DNA from: Pseudarthrobacter equi
GTDB lineage: Bacteria > Actinomycetota > Actinomycetes > Actinomycetales > Micrococcaceae
NCBI RefSeq assembly: GCF_900105535.1
Contig: NZ_LT629779.1
Location: 3,286,001 to 3,350,000 of the forward strand
DNA: 64,000 bases
Direction: 5' to 3'
In this document: positions 47,516 to 56,895 of the stretch, piece by piece
How the letters are laid out: every line of letters begins with the position of its first letter
How positions within the stretch are numbered: position 1 is the stretch's first letter
Position numbers and translations under genes: made by a program
The notes under the pieces: generated by a model
What the model saw: only the letters and a program-made list of their open reading frames with translations
Told to the model about the DNA's origin: nothing
Databases searched by the model: none

Positions 47516-48183
47516 AGGGCCCTCTTCCGCGGCCCCGGAACCTGGGCGTCGGATTCCCGAAGGTACAGGGGTGTGGAGTCCAGGAGTCCCGCGCCGGAAG
47601 CCAGCCTGGCCAGGGCGAACTGCCCCAGGTACAGGGCGTCCGGCTGCTCACCGGCAAAGTCCGGGTCCGCCCGCAGCGCGTCCGCGTACAGGCCCGCGCC
47701 CGCACCGTACGCGGGCAGGTCCGGCAGGTCCGTGGCAAAGCCAACATGCGGCCCGTCTTCGAGCACCGGCAACTGGCCTTCGGCCAGGCTGTAGCGGGCC
47801 CAGTAGACCTCCTTGCGGCGCGCGTCGGTGACCACCAGGAACTCGGGGGCAGCCGCCGTCGACTCGGCCACCTCCAGGGCGATCGCGTCCAGGCTCATCA
47901 GGCCGTGCAGGGGCTTGCCCCAAACGAAGGCCAGGGTGCGTGCCGTGGCGATACCGGACCGGAGCCCGGTAAACGGGCCGGGCCCCACACCCACCACCAG
48001 CGCATCAATGTCCTCCCCCGTAACGCCGGCGTCCGCCAGCATTCCCGCGATGCCCGGGGCCAGCACTTCGGCGTGGCTGCGGGTGTCCTCGGTGGAGAAG
48101 TTGGCCACCACGCCTTCCAGGGCATCGTCCGAGACCAGGGCCGCACTGGCCACGGCCGACGTGTCGATTGCGAGAATCAGCAT
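47512..48183 (-). CDS. tsaB: t6A biosynthesis protein TsaB
   Basis: ASKA-fold partner of TsaD. The 223 residues contain MLILAIDTSAVASAALV, the family block GVGPGPFTGLRSGIATARTLA near 75 and TDARRKEVYWARY near 130. ATG 48181-48183 shares one base with the tsaE stop (TGATG), so translation is coupled. Longer reading upstream lies within tsaE. Confidence 0.94.
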   Translation of the reverse strand: MLILAIDTSAVASAALVSDDALEGVVANFSTEDTRSHAEVLAPGIAGMLADAGVTGEDIDALVVGVGPGPFTGLRSGIATARTLAFVWGKPLHGLMSLDAIALEVAESTAAAPEFLVVTDARRKEVYWARYSLAEGQLPVLEDGPHVGFATDLPDLPAYGAGAGLYADALRADPDFAGEQPDALYLGQFALARLASGAGLLDSTPLYLRESDAQVPGPRKRAL

Positions 48184-48830
48184 CAGTTCGTCCCCCCGGC
48201 AGCGCCCAGCTCCGGAGCGTCGGCCCAGCGGGGGCCATACCCGCGCATCACGATGGTGCGCGGCTCGTCGGTGTCGTCCGTGTCGAAGTCCAGGCTTTCG
48301 CGTGCGCCGTCTGGTCCGGCATTCGCGGCGACAGTGGTCCCGGTGGTCACGGACCCACGGCCGAAGCCGCCGCCGAGCCCGATGGCGCGGTGCAGGTCGA
48401 TCTCCAACCGGTTCTCGCTGAGGTGTTCCACCCGGTCGTGGCCCCACTCCACCACCGTCACCGAGGTGTCCATGGTGTTCTCGAGGTCGATGTCGTCTAC
48501 TTCGGCGGCCGAGCCGAGGCGGTAGGCATCCACGTGGACCAGGTCCGGTCCGCCGGGGCGGGGCCCATCGGGGAGGTTGGGGTGGATCCGGACCAGCACG
48601 AAGGTGGGTGAGATGATGCCGGAGCGCACTCCCAGCCCTTCCCCCAGCCCTTGGGTCAGGGTGGTTTTTCCGGCACCCAGCTCGCCGGAAAGCACCACCA
48701 GGTCCCCTGCTTCCAGAACCCGGGCCAGCCCCGCGCCAAGGGCATGGGTCTGGTCCGCCGTCGTGGCCGAATAGGTCTTTTCCCAGTTGGCTTCAGCCGC
48801 CTGGCCGGGCATGTGGTTCGCGGCGCTCAC
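48183..48830 (-). CDS. tsaE: t6A biosynthesis ATPase TsaE
   Basis: ATPase that drives turnover of the TsaBD complex. The 215 residues include the P-loop GELGAGKTTLTQGL near 49, SPTFVLVRIHP and VEWGHDRVEHL. A ~60-residue C-terminal extension (from GGGFGRGSVTTG on) exceeds the ~150 residues of most TsaE and is strand-poor and polar. GTG at 48830 overlaps the alr stop as GTGA. Confidence 0.92.
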   Translation of the reverse strand: MSAANHMPGQAAEANWEKTYSATTADQTHALGAGLARVLEAGDLVVLSGELGAGKTTLTQGLGEGLGVRSGIISPTFVLVRIHPNLPDGPRPGGPDLVHVDAYRLGSAAEVDDIDLENTMDTSVTVVEWGHDRVEHLSENRLEIDLHRAIGLGGGFGRGSVTTGTTVAANAGPDGARESLDFDTDDTDEPRTIVMRGYGPRWADAPELGAAGGTN

Positions 48831-50059
48831 CGGGCCCCTTCCCTGCCGGCGGCAGAAGCTTTCGCGCTGCCGGACGTGTCCTGTTCGTTGATGAAACGGC
48901 GCGGCACGCGCGGACTGATCCGCGTGACGATCTCATAGTTGATGGTCCCGGCGGCGCGCGCCCAGTCATCAGCCGTGGGACCGCCGTCGGCCCCGCTGCC
49001 GAAAAGCTCGGCCTCGGCACCCAGCAGCGCGGCCCCCTGGACCCGCGGACCGAGGTCGATGACCATCTGGTCCATGGCGATGCGGCCCACCACCAGGTAG
49101 GTGGTGCCGGCCACCCGGACCGGCCCGCCGGTGGCGACCCGCGGGATGCCATCGGCGTAGCCCAGCGGGATCAGGCCCAGCGTGCTGGCGCCGGCAGTCC
49201 GGTAATGGAGCCCGTAGGAAACCCCCTGCCCCGCCGGGACGGCCTTGCACTGGGACACCTTGGTCCGCAGCGCCATGGCCGGGCGCAGGCCAAGTTCAGC
49301 GGAGGTCTGGCCGTCGAAGGGTGAGAGTCCGTAGATGCCCAGGCCTACGCGCACCAGGTCGAAGTGGGTGTCCGGCCGGGACAGGGTGGCAGGCGTGTTG
49401 GCCAGGTGCCGGACTTCGGCGTCCACCCCTGCGTCCTCGGCCACCGCAATCGCCTCGCGGAAAGCTGCCAGCTGGTGGTCGGTTTCGGGGCGTTCTGGTT
49501 CATCAGCAACGGCGAGGTGGGAGAAAATGCCCACCACCCGGAGCAGGCCCTGGTCCTGGTACTCCATCGCTTCGCCCACCAGCGTGTCCCAGTACTCCAG
49601 GGTGGCGCCGTTGCGGCCCAGCCCGGTGTCCACCTTGAGGTGGATCCTGGCCGGGCGCTCCTGCTCGCGGGCCGCGGCAACAATCCTCTCGAGTTCCCAC
49701 CCTGAGCAGCCGATGTCGACGCCGGCCGCCACCGCCGCGCCGAAGTTGCTGTCCGTGGTGTGCAGCCATGCCAGCAGCGGCGCATCGATGCCGGCAGCGC
49801 GCAGGGCGAGCGCCTCGGAGATGTGCGCCACCCCCAGCCAGGCTGCGCCGGCCTCCAGTGCGGCCCGGGCAACGGGCACTGCACCATGCCCGTAGGCGTC
49901 GGCCTTGACCACGGCCATGACCTTGGCCGGCGAGGCAGCGGCAGCGAGCCGCCGCACGTTGTGCCGGATGGCGTCCAGGTCAATCACGGCGGAACGCTCG
50001 TAGTGGGGATCGTGCACTGAAGCAGCGCTGATTTCACCGGTTGGGGCGGGGTAAGTCAC
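48827..50059 (-). CDS. alr: alanine racemase
   Basis: PLP enzyme producing D-alanine for peptidoglycan. The 410 residues include the PLP lysine in VMAVVKADAYGHG near 42, the TIM-barrel core and the catalytic tyrosine in VSYGLHYRT. GTG at 50057-50059 lies 7 nt after TAGAAT, making alr the leaderless first gene of the alr-tsaE-tsaB-rimI-tsaD operon. A longer reading upstream has a Cys/Arg-rich leader with no family likeness. Confidence 0.95.
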   Translation of the reverse strand: MTYPAPTGEISAASVHDPHYERSAVIDLDAIRHNVRRLAAAASPAKVMAVVKADAYGHGAVPVARAALEAGAAWLGVAHISEALALRAAGIDAPLLAWLHTTDSNFGAAVAAGVDIGCSGWELERIVAAAREQERPARIHLKVDTGLGRNGATLEYWDTLVGEAMEYQDQGLLRVVGIFSHLAVADEPERPETDHQLAAFREAIAVAEDAGVDAEVRHLANTPATLSRPDTHFDLVRVGLGIYGLSPFDGQTSAELGLRPAMALRTKVSQCKAVPAGQGVSYGLHYRTAGASTLGLIPLGYADGIPRVATGGPVRVAGTTYLVVGRIAMDQMVIDLGPRVQGAALLGAEAELFGSGADGGPTADDWARAAGTINYEIVTRISPRVPRRFINEQDTSGSAKASAAGREGAR

Positions 50060-50066
50060 GGTAGTG

Positions 50067-50072
50067 ATTCTA
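50067..50072 (-). promoter_or_regulatory. leaderless -10 box of alr operon
   Basis: TAGAAT followed by 7 nt and the GTG start of alr. A near-consensus -10. Confidence 0.55.
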
Positions 50073-50119
50073 GTAGGGGTGCCTGCGGCCGAATAATCGC
50101 CCACCCGGCGCCGCCGTGG

Positions 50120-50155
50120 CAGGCACTCTTCAGGCGGCAGGCACTGTTCAGGCGG
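50120..50155. repeat. 18-bp tandem duplication
   Basis: Two adjacent copies of CAGGCACTSTTCAGGCGG differing by one base (S is C, then G), followed by degenerate TCAGGCG units up to 50187. Located just downstream of the PfkB kinase gene. Confidence 0.7.
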
Positions 50156-50180
50156 CACGGCTCAGGCGTACCGGGGTTGC

Positions 50181-51272
50181 TCAGGCGTCCGACAGGTGGG
50201 CGATGGTGGCTGCGGCCCTCCGCTGGGCCGCCTGCGGGACGTCCTGGATGATCTCGGCCAGGAATTCGAAGCGGCGCAGCCACTGGCTCATCTGGCGTTC
50301 GGGCCGGGCGTTGGCGCGTTTCCACCAGTCGGCGATGTCTCCCCAGCCGGGGGCGGCCAGCGAACCGCCCACTTCCTGCACGGCCAGGGAGGCGCACAGG
50401 TTGGCGAAGCGGAGCCTGTTGCCCAGCGGCCAGCCGGCCAGCGTGCCCACGATGAATGCGGCGTCGAAACAGTCACCTGCTCCGGTGGGGTCGAGCGCCT
50501 TGACCGGCAGGGACGGAACCCACTCCTCCTCCCCCGTTTCCGAATCGACGGCGAGCGCCCCCTGCGGGCCGAGGGTGACAACTGCCACGGGAACCCGGTC
50601 CGCGAGCGCATACAGGGCGGACCAGGCGTTGTCCTTCCCGGTCAGCGCCATGGCCTCACGCTGGTTGGGCAAGAACGCATGGAAGTACTGCAGGTTTTCC
50701 AGCCGGACCGGAGCCCATTCCCCGGTGGGGTCCCAGCCCACGTCCCCGAAGAGCTTGACGCCTGCCCCGTGGGCGGCGCGAGCCCAAGGTTCCACCTCCA
50801 GGCCCACTTCCGCGATGCCGGCGAGGCTGGGTGGCGGCTCCCCGATGAGCTCGGAGGACGTGACCGGGGCAGCATGCCCGTGGGTGACCATGGACCGGTC
50901 CTTCTCAACACACAGCGACACCGTCACCGGGGAGTGCCACCCCTCCACCCGGCGGGACAGGCTCAGGTCCACCCGCTCCTGGCCGGAGAGGATCTTCCAG
51001 TTGAAGTCGCCATAACCGTCATCTCCGAAGACTGCGGCCAGGCCTGTCCGAAGTCCCAGCCGGGCCGCCGCGATGGCCTGGTTTGCCACCCCGCCGGGGC
51101 AGCTGCCCATGCCGTCGCTCCAGATTTCGGTGCCCGGTTCAGGGCCGTGCGGCAGTCCGGTGAAAATGATGTCCTGGAAGACGGTTCCGGCCAGCAGGAG
51201 ATCGAACCCGGGCCCGGAGTGTTTCCGGACCGAGGCCAGGGGGTCGAAAGGGCGTGCCGGGATCGCGTCCAT
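50181..51272 (-). CDS. PfkB-family carbohydrate kinase
   Basis: A 363-residue sugar or nucleoside kinase. Signature 1 is SCPGGVANQAIAAARLG near 57, signature 2 is DPTGAGDCFDAAFIVG near 270 with the catalytic Asp. Substrate unknown. ATG 51270-51272 is 7 nt after TAGTGT (leaderless); upstream in-frame starts have no such signal. Divergent from a GH4 glycosidase across 70 bp, so the kinase and glycosidase may be coregulated in use of a glycoside or its aglycone sugar. Confidence 0.88.
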   Translation of the reverse strand: MDAIPARPFDPLASVRKHSGPGFDLLLAGTVFQDIIFTGLPHGPEPGTEIWSDGMGSCPGGVANQAIAAARLGLRTGLAAVFGDDGYGDFNWKILSGQERVDLSLSRRVEGWHSPVTVSLCVEKDRSMVTHGHAAPVTSSELIGEPPPSLAGIAEVGLEVEPWARAAHGAGVKLFGDVGWDPTGEWAPVRLENLQYFHAFLPNQREAMALTGKDNAWSALYALADRVPVAVVTLGPQGALAVDSETGEEEWVPSLPVKALDPTGAGDCFDAAFIVGTLAGWPLGNRLRFANLCASLAVQEVGGSLAAPGWGDIADWWKRANARPERQMSQWLRRFEFLAEIIQDVPQAAQRRAAATIAHLSDA

Positions 51273-51279
51273 GTCCGGC

Positions 51280-51285
51280 ACACTA
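51280..51285 (-). promoter_or_regulatory. leaderless -10 box of PfkB kinase gene
   Basis: TAGTGT followed by 7 nt and the ATG. Confidence 0.4.
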
Positions 51286-51329
51286 CGCCCTGCCAACGAC
51301 ATCCGGTAGAGGAGCGCCGGTGCCCGCCC

Positions 51330-51335
51330 TAGACT
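51330..51335 (+). promoter_or_regulatory. leaderless -10 box of GH4 gene
   Basis: TAGACT followed by 7 nt and the ATG at 51343; 44 bp from the opposing kinase box. Confidence 0.5.
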
Positions 51336-51342
51336 GCTGGGT

Positions 51343-52740
51343 ATGCGGCTTCTGATTGCCGGCGGCGGGGGTTTCCGAGTGCCGCTCATCTACCGGGCGC
51401 TGGTTTCCGGCCGCTTCGCCGGGCTGGTCACCGAACTGGTGCTGTACGACGTCGATCCCGCCCGCCTGGCCGCCGTCACTGCCGTGCTGCACAGCATGCC
51501 GGCGGGCCCCGGCCCGCGGCTGCCGGTCCGTTCCACCACCGATTTGGCCCATGCCCTGCCCGGGACGGACATGGTGTTCGCCGCCATCCGTCCGGGCGGG
51601 ACCGCAGGGCGGATCGCGGACGAGAAGGTGGCCCAGGACCTGGGGCTGCTGGGGCAGGAAACCACGGGAGCGGGTGGCATCTCCTATGCACTTCGGACCA
51701 TTCCGCACATGGTGCACCTGGCCCGCCTGATGGTCCGGCACTGCCCCGGAGCCCGGCTGATCAATTTCACCAACCCGGCAGGCATGGTCACCGAGGCCCT
51801 CGTCCCGGTGCTGGGGAACCGGGTGGTGGGCATCTGCGACTCGGCAGGCGCCCTCGTGCAGCGAGCAGCCCACGCTGCGGGAGCGGACCTGCCGGAGGGA
51901 ACGCTCGACGGCGTGGGCTACTTCGGCCTGAACCACCTGGGCTGGCTATACCGGCTGGAGTCCGGCGGCCGCGACCTGCTGCCGGGGCTGCTGGCCGATC
52001 CCGCCGCCCTGGCGTCCTTCGAGGAGGGTCGCCTGTTCGACCAGCCCTTCCTGGCCGGTCTCGGCATGCTGCCCAACGAGTACCTGTATTACTACTACCG
52101 GCGCGACGCCGCCCGACGTACCATGCAGGCGATGCGGCAGACGCGCGGAGAGAGCATCCACAACCAGCAACTGGACCTCTATCCACGCCTCGCCGGCGCG
52201 GGAACGGACGCCTTCCAGTTGTGGGATGCTGCCCGCCGGTCCCGCGAGGAGGGCTATTTGGCCGAGGCGCGCCCGGAAGGTACCCAGCGGGATGAAGACG
52301 ACCTCGCCGGCGGCGGCTACGAACGCGTGGCGCTCGCCGCCATGCGCGCGCTCTCCGGGGCCGGCGCTACGCAGCTGATCCTAAATACCCGCAACTCACT
52401 CAACCCGGGCGCCCAGGAACCCGCCATTCCGGGACTGCCCGCGGACGCCGTCGTCGAACTTCCCTGCATGGTGACGGCCGACGGCGCGCTGCCGCTGCCC
52501 CAGCAGTCTCCACCCGCGCCGCAGCTCCGGTTGCTGCGGCAGGTCAAGGACGTGGAACGGCTCACTGTCCGGGCGGCCACCACCGGCGACCGCGGCGCCG
52601 CCCTTGCGGCCTTCGCGCGGCATCCGCTGGTGGATTCGGAGGACCTGGCAGGCCGGCTCCTGTCCGGTTATGAGGAAGCATTTCCGGAGCTCCGGGCGAT
52701 GTGGCGTGGTGAGACGGCGGCTGCGGCCCCGGTTGGCTGA
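51343..52740 (+). CDS. GH4 family 6-phospho-beta-glucosidase-like enzyme
   Basis: A 465-residue NAD/Mn-dependent glycosidase. The NAD fold is at the N-terminus (LLIAGGGGFRVPLI), with NFTNPAGMVTEA, the Mn-binding cysteine in VVGICDSAGALV near 165 and the histidine in GLNHLGWLY near 200, both as in GH4. GH4 enzymes cleave alpha- or beta-glycosides, often 6-phosphorylated, through a redox-elimination route. GICDSA departs from the usual GLCNVP. Substrate not determinable. Leaderless ATG. No PTS permease is adjacent. Confidence 0.88.
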   Translation: MRLLIAGGGGFRVPLIYRALVSGRFAGLVTELVLYDVDPARLAAVTAVLHSMPAGPGPRLPVRSTTDLAHALPGTDMVFAAIRPGGTAGRIADEKVAQDLGLLGQETTGAGGISYALRTIPHMVHLARLMVRHCPGARLINFTNPAGMVTEALVPVLGNRVVGICDSAGALVQRAAHAAGADLPEGTLDGVGYFGLNHLGWLYRLESGGRDLLPGLLADPAALASFEEGRLFDQPFLAGLGMLPNEYLYYYYRRDAARRTMQAMRQTRGESIHNQQLDLYPRLAGAGTDAFQLWDAARRSREEGYLAEARPEGTQRDEDDLAGGGYERVALAAMRALSGAGATQLILNTRNSLNPGAQEPAIPGLPADAVVELPCMVTADGALPLPQQSPPAPQLRLLRQVKDVERLTVRAATTGDRGAALAAFARHPLVDSEDLAGRLLSGYEEAFPELRAMWRGETAAAAPVG

Positions 52741-52827
52741 AGGAGTAATGTTTTACCGAGTGCGCACTGAACGGGTACCCGGGACAGGTGCGCCCGTAAT
52801 ACGCGCCGGCGGCCGGAAGGAGGTCCC

Positions 52828-54090
52828 TTGGCATTGATCCGCAGGGTGGCCTTGCTGTCACTCCACACCTCGCCCATGGAACAGCCAGGTTCCGGCGATG
52901 CCGGCGGCATGAACGTCTACATCCGTGAACTGGCCTCGGCCCTGGCCGAAGCCGGCGTTGAAGTCGAGATCTTCACGCGCGCCACCTCGGCCGGCCAGCC
53001 CGCCGTCGAACATCCGGATCCCGGAGTCTGCGTGCACAACGTCCTGGCCGGACCGACGAAGAAGATTCCCAAGGAAGAACTGCCCGGTCTGCTCCACAGC
53101 ATGGTCGAAGAGATCGAACAGATCCGCCGCCGTCAGCCGCACGGCCGCTACGACGTCATCCACTCCCACTACTGGGTGTCCGGCATCGCCGGGCTGGAAC
53201 TGTCCGAACTGTGGGGCGTGCCGCTTGTCCACACCATGCACACCATGGCCAAGGTTAAGAACCTCCTGCTCGAATCCGGCGAACAGCCTGAGCCGCGGCG
53301 GCGTGAGGTAGGCGAGCACCGGATCGTGGACGGCGCAGCGCGCCTCATCGCCAACACCAGCTCCGAGGCGGCAGAACTCGTGTCGCACTACGGCGCCGAC
53401 TACGACCGGATCGACATCGCTCCCCCGGGCGTGGACCTGGCCACGTTCACCCCCGCCTTCCGGAGCAAAGCGCGTAAGGACCACGGCGTGGATCCGGGGG
53501 CGTTCCACCTGCTGTTCGCCGGCCGCATCCAGCGGCTCAAGGGCCCGCAGGTGCTGGTCAAAGCGGCGGCCCTGCTGCGGCAGCGGCGGCCGGACATCGA
53601 CCTGCGGCTCACTATCCTGGGCGAGCTCAGCGGCAACAAGGAGTTCAACCTCCGCAAGCTCGTGGCGGACGCGGAGATGGACGACGTCGTCACGCAGCTT
53701 CCGCCCGTCACGGCACCTGAGCTTGCGGCCTGGTTCCGCGCGGCCGACGTTGTGGTGATGCCTTCCTTCAGCGAATCCTTCGGCTTGGTGGCCCTGGAAG
53801 CCCAGGCCTGCGGCACCCCGGTGGTGGCAACCCGGGTGGGCGGGCTGTCCCGTGCCATCTTCCACGGCCGGACCGGGTTGCTGGTGGACGGCCACCACGC
53901 GGCCGATTGGGCGGACGCCTTTGAGGCGCTCTACGACGATCCCGCCACCCGGGTGGACATGGGCCGGGCCGCCGCCATCCGCGCCCAGAACTCGGGCTGG
54001 TCCCGCACCGCCGCCATCACGCTCGAAAGCTACCACGCCGCCGTCGACCGGCACGTGGGCCACCTTGTGCCGGCCGTTCCTGTAACCTGA
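52828..54090 (+). CDS. mshA: D-inositol-3-phosphate glycosyltransferase
   Basis: First enzyme of mycothiol synthesis: adds N-acetylglucosamine from UDP-GlcNAc to 1-L-myo-inositol-1-phosphate. The 420 residues form a GT-B fold with [48 protein letters not shown] and the nucleotide-sugar motif [22 protein letters not shown] at 52828 has AAGGAGG 4 nt away; no better start exists. Ino1 at 58239 makes its acceptor substrate. Confidence 0.93.
   Translation: MALIRRVALLSLHTSPMEQPGSGDAGGMNVYIRELASALAEAGVEVEIFTRATSAGQPAVEHPDPGVCVHNVLAGPTKKIPKEELPGLLHSMVEEIEQIRRRQPHGRYDVIHSHYWVSGIAGLELSELWGVPLVHTMHTMAKVKNLLLESGEQPEPRRREVGEHRIVDGAARLIANTSSEAAELVSHYGADYDRIDIAPPGVDLATFTPAFRSKARKDHGVDPGAFHLLFAGRIQRLKGPQVLVKAAALLRQRRPDIDLRLTILGELSGNKEFNLRKLVADAEMDDVVTQLPPVTAPELAAWFRAADVVVMPSFSESFGLVALEAQACGTPVVATRVGGLSRAIFHGRTGLLVDGHHAADWADAFEALYDDPATRVDMGRAAAIRAQNSGWSRTAAITLESYHAAVDRHVGHLVPAVPVT
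54083..54088 (+). promoter_or_regulatory. leaderless -10 box of fhs
   Basis: TAACCT, inside the last codons of mshA, followed by 6 nt and the fhs ATG. Confidence 0.4.
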
Positions 54091-54094
54091 CGCC

Positions 54095-55771
54095 ATGACC
54101 GGCGTTTCCAGCGACCTCGAGATAGCACGGGCAGCACGCATCAGGCCCATCGAAGACATTGCCGCTGCCGCAGGGGTGAACGCCGCAGCGCTGGAACAGT
54201 ACGGGCGTTACAAAGCCAAGATCGATCCCGCCCGGCTGGACGCACCGCCGCCGCACGGCAAGCTGGTGCTCGTCTCAGCCATGTCCCCCACGCCGGCCGG
54301 CGAAGGAAAGTCCACCACCACCGTGGGGCTGGCGGACTCCCTGGCGCGGGCCGGCCACAACGTGATGATCGCGTTGCGCGAGCCCTCGCTTGGCCCGGTC
54401 CTGGGAATGAAGGGCGGCGCCACCGGAGGAGGCTACTCGCAGGTGCTGCCAATGGACGAGATCAACCTGCATTTCACCGGTGACTTCCACGCCATCACCT
54501 CCGCCAACAACGCCCTGATGGCTCTGGTGGACAACCACATCTACCAGGGCAACGCCTTGAACATCGATCCGCGGCGCGTGACGTTCAAGCGCGTCCTGGA
54601 CATGAACGACCGGGCCCTGCGGGAAGTGGTGATCGGCCTCGGCGGGCCGGCCCAGGGCGTGCCGCGGCAGGACGGGTTCGACATCACCGTGGCCTCCGAG
54701 ATCATGGCCGTATTCTGCCTCGCCACGGACCTGGCCGACCTCCGGGAACGCCTGGGCAGGATCACGTTTGGCTACACCTATGAGCGCGTTCCGGTGACGG
54801 TGGCGGACCTGGGGGTGCAGGGGGCGCTGGCCCTGCTGCTCAAGGAAGCAGTCAAACCCAACCTGGTGCAGACCATCGCGGGCACCCCGGCGCTGGTCCA
54901 TGGCGGCCCGTTCGCCAACATTGCGCACGGCTGCAACTCCCTCATCGCCACCCAGACCGCACGGCGGCTGGCGGACATCGTGGTGACGGAGGCCGGTTTT
55001 GGCGCAGACCTGGGTGCCGAAAAGTTCATGGACATCAAGGCTCGGATCGGCGGCCTGGCACCGTCCGCCGTCGTGGTGGTGGCCACCGTGCGCGCGCTGA
55101 AGATGCAGGGCGGCGTGGCCAAGGACCAGCTGACCCGGCCGGACGTTTCTGCGCTGGAGGCCGGCGTCGAAAACCTGCGCCGGCACGTCCACAACGTGGA
55201 GAAGTTCGGTGTGACCCCGGTGGTTGCCATCAACCGGTTTGCCACGGATACGGCAGAGGAACTGGACTGGCTGCTCGCGTGGTGTGCCGCGGAGGGTGTT
55301 CCGGCTGCCGTGGCCGATGTGTGGGGCCGGGGCGGCGGCGGTGACGGCGGGGATGAGCTCGCCGGGCTGGTGGCGCGGGCACTGGAGGCACCCAACAAAT
55401 TCCGTCACCTGTACGCGCTGGAGCTCTCCGTGGAGGACAAGATCCGCACCATTGCGCAGGAGATCTACGGGGCCGACGGGGTGGACTTCTCCGTCCCGGC
55501 CCTGAAGCGGCTGGCCGACATCGAACGCAACGGCTGGGCCGGGCTTCCGGTGTGCATGGCCAAGACTCAGTACTCCTTCACCGACGACGCCACCCGGCTC
55601 GGCGCCCCCAAGGGCTTCACCATCCACGTCCGCGACCTGCTGCCCAAGACCGGCGCCGGCTTCATCGTGGCGCTGACCGGCGCAGTGATGACCATGCCAG
55701 GGCTCCCCGCCGTGCCGGCCGCGCTCCGCATGGACGTCGACCCCGACGGCAACCCGGTAGGCCTCACCTAG
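54095..55771 (+). CDS. fhs: formate--tetrahydrofolate ligase
   Basis: Joins formate to tetrahydrofolate using ATP, supplying 10-formyl-THF for purine synthesis. The 558 residues contain the ATP loop [16 protein letters not shown] near 65, then [18 protein letters not shown] and [15 protein letters not shown], all standard. A low-complexity [11 protein letters not shown] insert occurs near residue 410. The ATG is 4 nt beyond mshA and TAACCT provides a possible own promoter. Confidence 0.96.
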   Translation: MTGVSSDLEIARAARIRPIEDIAAAAGVNAAALEQYGRYKAKIDPARLDAPPPHGKLVLVSAMSPTPAGEGKSTTTVGLADSLARAGHNVMIALREPSLGPVLGMKGGATGGGYSQVLPMDEINLHFTGDFHAITSANNALMALVDNHIYQGNALNIDPRRVTFKRVLDMNDRALREVVIGLGGPAQGVPRQDGFDITVASEIMAVFCLATDLADLRERLGRITFGYTYERVPVTVADLGVQGALALLLKEAVKPNLVQTIAGTPALVHGGPFANIAHGCNSLIATQTARRLADIVVTEAGFGADLGAEKFMDIKARIGGLAPSAVVVVATVRALKMQGGVAKDQLTRPDVSALEAGVENLRRHVHNVEKFGVTPVVAINRFATDTAEELDWLLAWCAAEGVPAAVADVWGRGGGGDGGDELAGLVARALEAPNKFRHLYALELSVEDKIRTIAQEIYGADGVDFSVPALKRLADIERNGWAGLPVCMAKTQYSFTDDATRLGAPKGFTIHVRDLLPKTGAGFIVALTGAVMTMPGLPAVPAALRMDVDPDGNPVGLT

Positions 55772-55777
55772 CCTCAA

Positions 55778-55851
55778 CGCGCGCTCACTCGTGGCGGCAT
55801 AAACCCCAACCCGCGCTCACTCGTGGCGGCATAGATCCCAACCCGCGCTCA
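55778..55851 (-). repeat. left flanking repeat cluster
   Basis: Tandem 32-bp units: CGCGCTCACTCGTGGCGG followed by CATAAACCCCAAC, twice (55780 and 55812), and a broken third (55844). The 20-mer at 55778-55797 is the reverse complement of the repeat at 58177 except for one base. Confidence 0.85.
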
Positions 55852-55935
55852 GGCTCGGATTCAGCGGCCTACGAACTGGGCTGACCCCTGTGGATAACTT
55901 CCGATGCTTGTCGGATGATTCGGTGAGAATGCAGT

Positions 55936-56895
55936 ATGCGCAGCAGCACTCCGTTACCTATCCCTCTGGCAACCAAGCCCTTAACGGTCGAAAGTGCCGT
56001 GAGCGCCAAGCTGACGCGTGATCGGCTGAGGCGTGCCGATGTCGAGCACGTCGGCCGCGGCCTCTTCCGCCCGGCTTCCTGGTCTTTCGATCTGGAAGAT
56101 ACGGCGCGTGCGCTGTCGGAAGCAACACCGGGAGCCTGGATATCCCACGTAACGGCGGCTCGGCTCCGCAATTCGTACTTACCGCCGTGGCTTTCGGACT
56201 CCAACGAGCTCCACCTCAGCAAACCCAAGGCTCTTCCCGGCGTTAGGAGGCAGGGCATTTGCGGTCACCGGGTCATTTCCGGGCCCGGAGAAGTCGAGTT
56301 AGTGGAGGGGATTTGGCTCAGCACCCGTGCCCGGACGTGGCTGGACATGGCTCGCATTCTGCCGCTCAATGACCTCGTGGCATTGGGAGATGAGCTGATC
56401 CGAATGCCTCGTCCCGCTTTCGAGGGCAGGGCGGAGGCCTACACTTCCGTCTCCGACCTCAAGGCCTTGATCAGCCGGCATTCAAATCTTCAGGGCATCG
56501 TCCGTGCCCGGCAGGCACTCGATCTGATGCGTGTCGGATCAGATTCGGCGCCGGAAACGTTTCTCCGCCTTGGCATCCTGGACGCCGGCCTTCCGGATCC
56601 GGAATTGCAGGTGAACCTTCGGCAAGGAGACAGCCGTTCTCCATCCGCGGACCTGGGGTATCGTCGGTGCCGTATCGCGATCCAGTACGACGGCGGCCAT
56701 CACCTTCAAGAGCCGCAGCGCCTCAGCGATCGACGCAGAAACAGGGCCTTCGAGGCGGCAGGCTGGACAGTCCTCGTGTTCGATAAGGCTGACAATGAGG
56801 ACAACTTCGCTACCGCAATCAAACAGATCAAGCGAGCTATAAGAGCTTCCGCAAAGGATCCTGCAGCCTCAGCCGGATTCGCGCGTGCTCTCTAG
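55936..56895 (+). CDS. DUF559/Vsr-like protein with AbiEi-like N-terminus
   Basis: A 319-residue protein. The N-terminal half (LTRDRLRRADVEHVGRGLFRP, then WISHVTAARLRN) resembles the winged-helix and linker of AbiEi-type antitoxins. The C-terminal ~100 residues look like a Vsr/DUF559 endonuclease fold: SADLGYRRCRIAIQYDGGHH, then LSDRRRNRAFEAAGWTVLVF. The residue expected to be catalytic Glu in the E-Y-D-G motif is Gln here. Such stand-alone proteins are common and repeated in Micrococcaceae; function unknown. ATG at 55936 has no clear SD. Its stop overlaps that of the convergent DUF2306 gene by 4 nt. Confidence 0.72.
   Translation: MRSSTPLPIPLATKPLTVESAVSAKLTRDRLRRADVEHVGRGLFRPASWSFDLEDTARALSEATPGAWISHVTAARLRNSYLPPWLSDSNELHLSKPKALPGVRRQGICGHRVISGPGEVELVEGIWLSTRARTWLDMARILPLNDLVALGDELIRMPRPAFEGRAEAYTSVSDLKALISRHSNLQGIVRARQALDLMRVGSDSAPETFLRLGILDAGLPDPELQVNLRQGDSRSPSADLGYRRCRIAIQYDGGHHLQEPQRLSDRRRNRAFEAAGWTVLVFDKADNEDNFATAIKQIKRAIRASAKDPAASAGFARAL

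Noticed and set aside
55778..55851. CRISPR-like array with 32-bp period
   Set aside because: Only two and a half units, the intervening bases are also near-identical (no spacers) and there are no cas genes.
55889..55897. Perfect DnaA box TGTGGATAA as a possible origin or regulatory site
   Set aside because: A single box without clustering, AT-rich unwinding region or dnaA/dnaN context; kept only as an observation for the DUF559-like gene.
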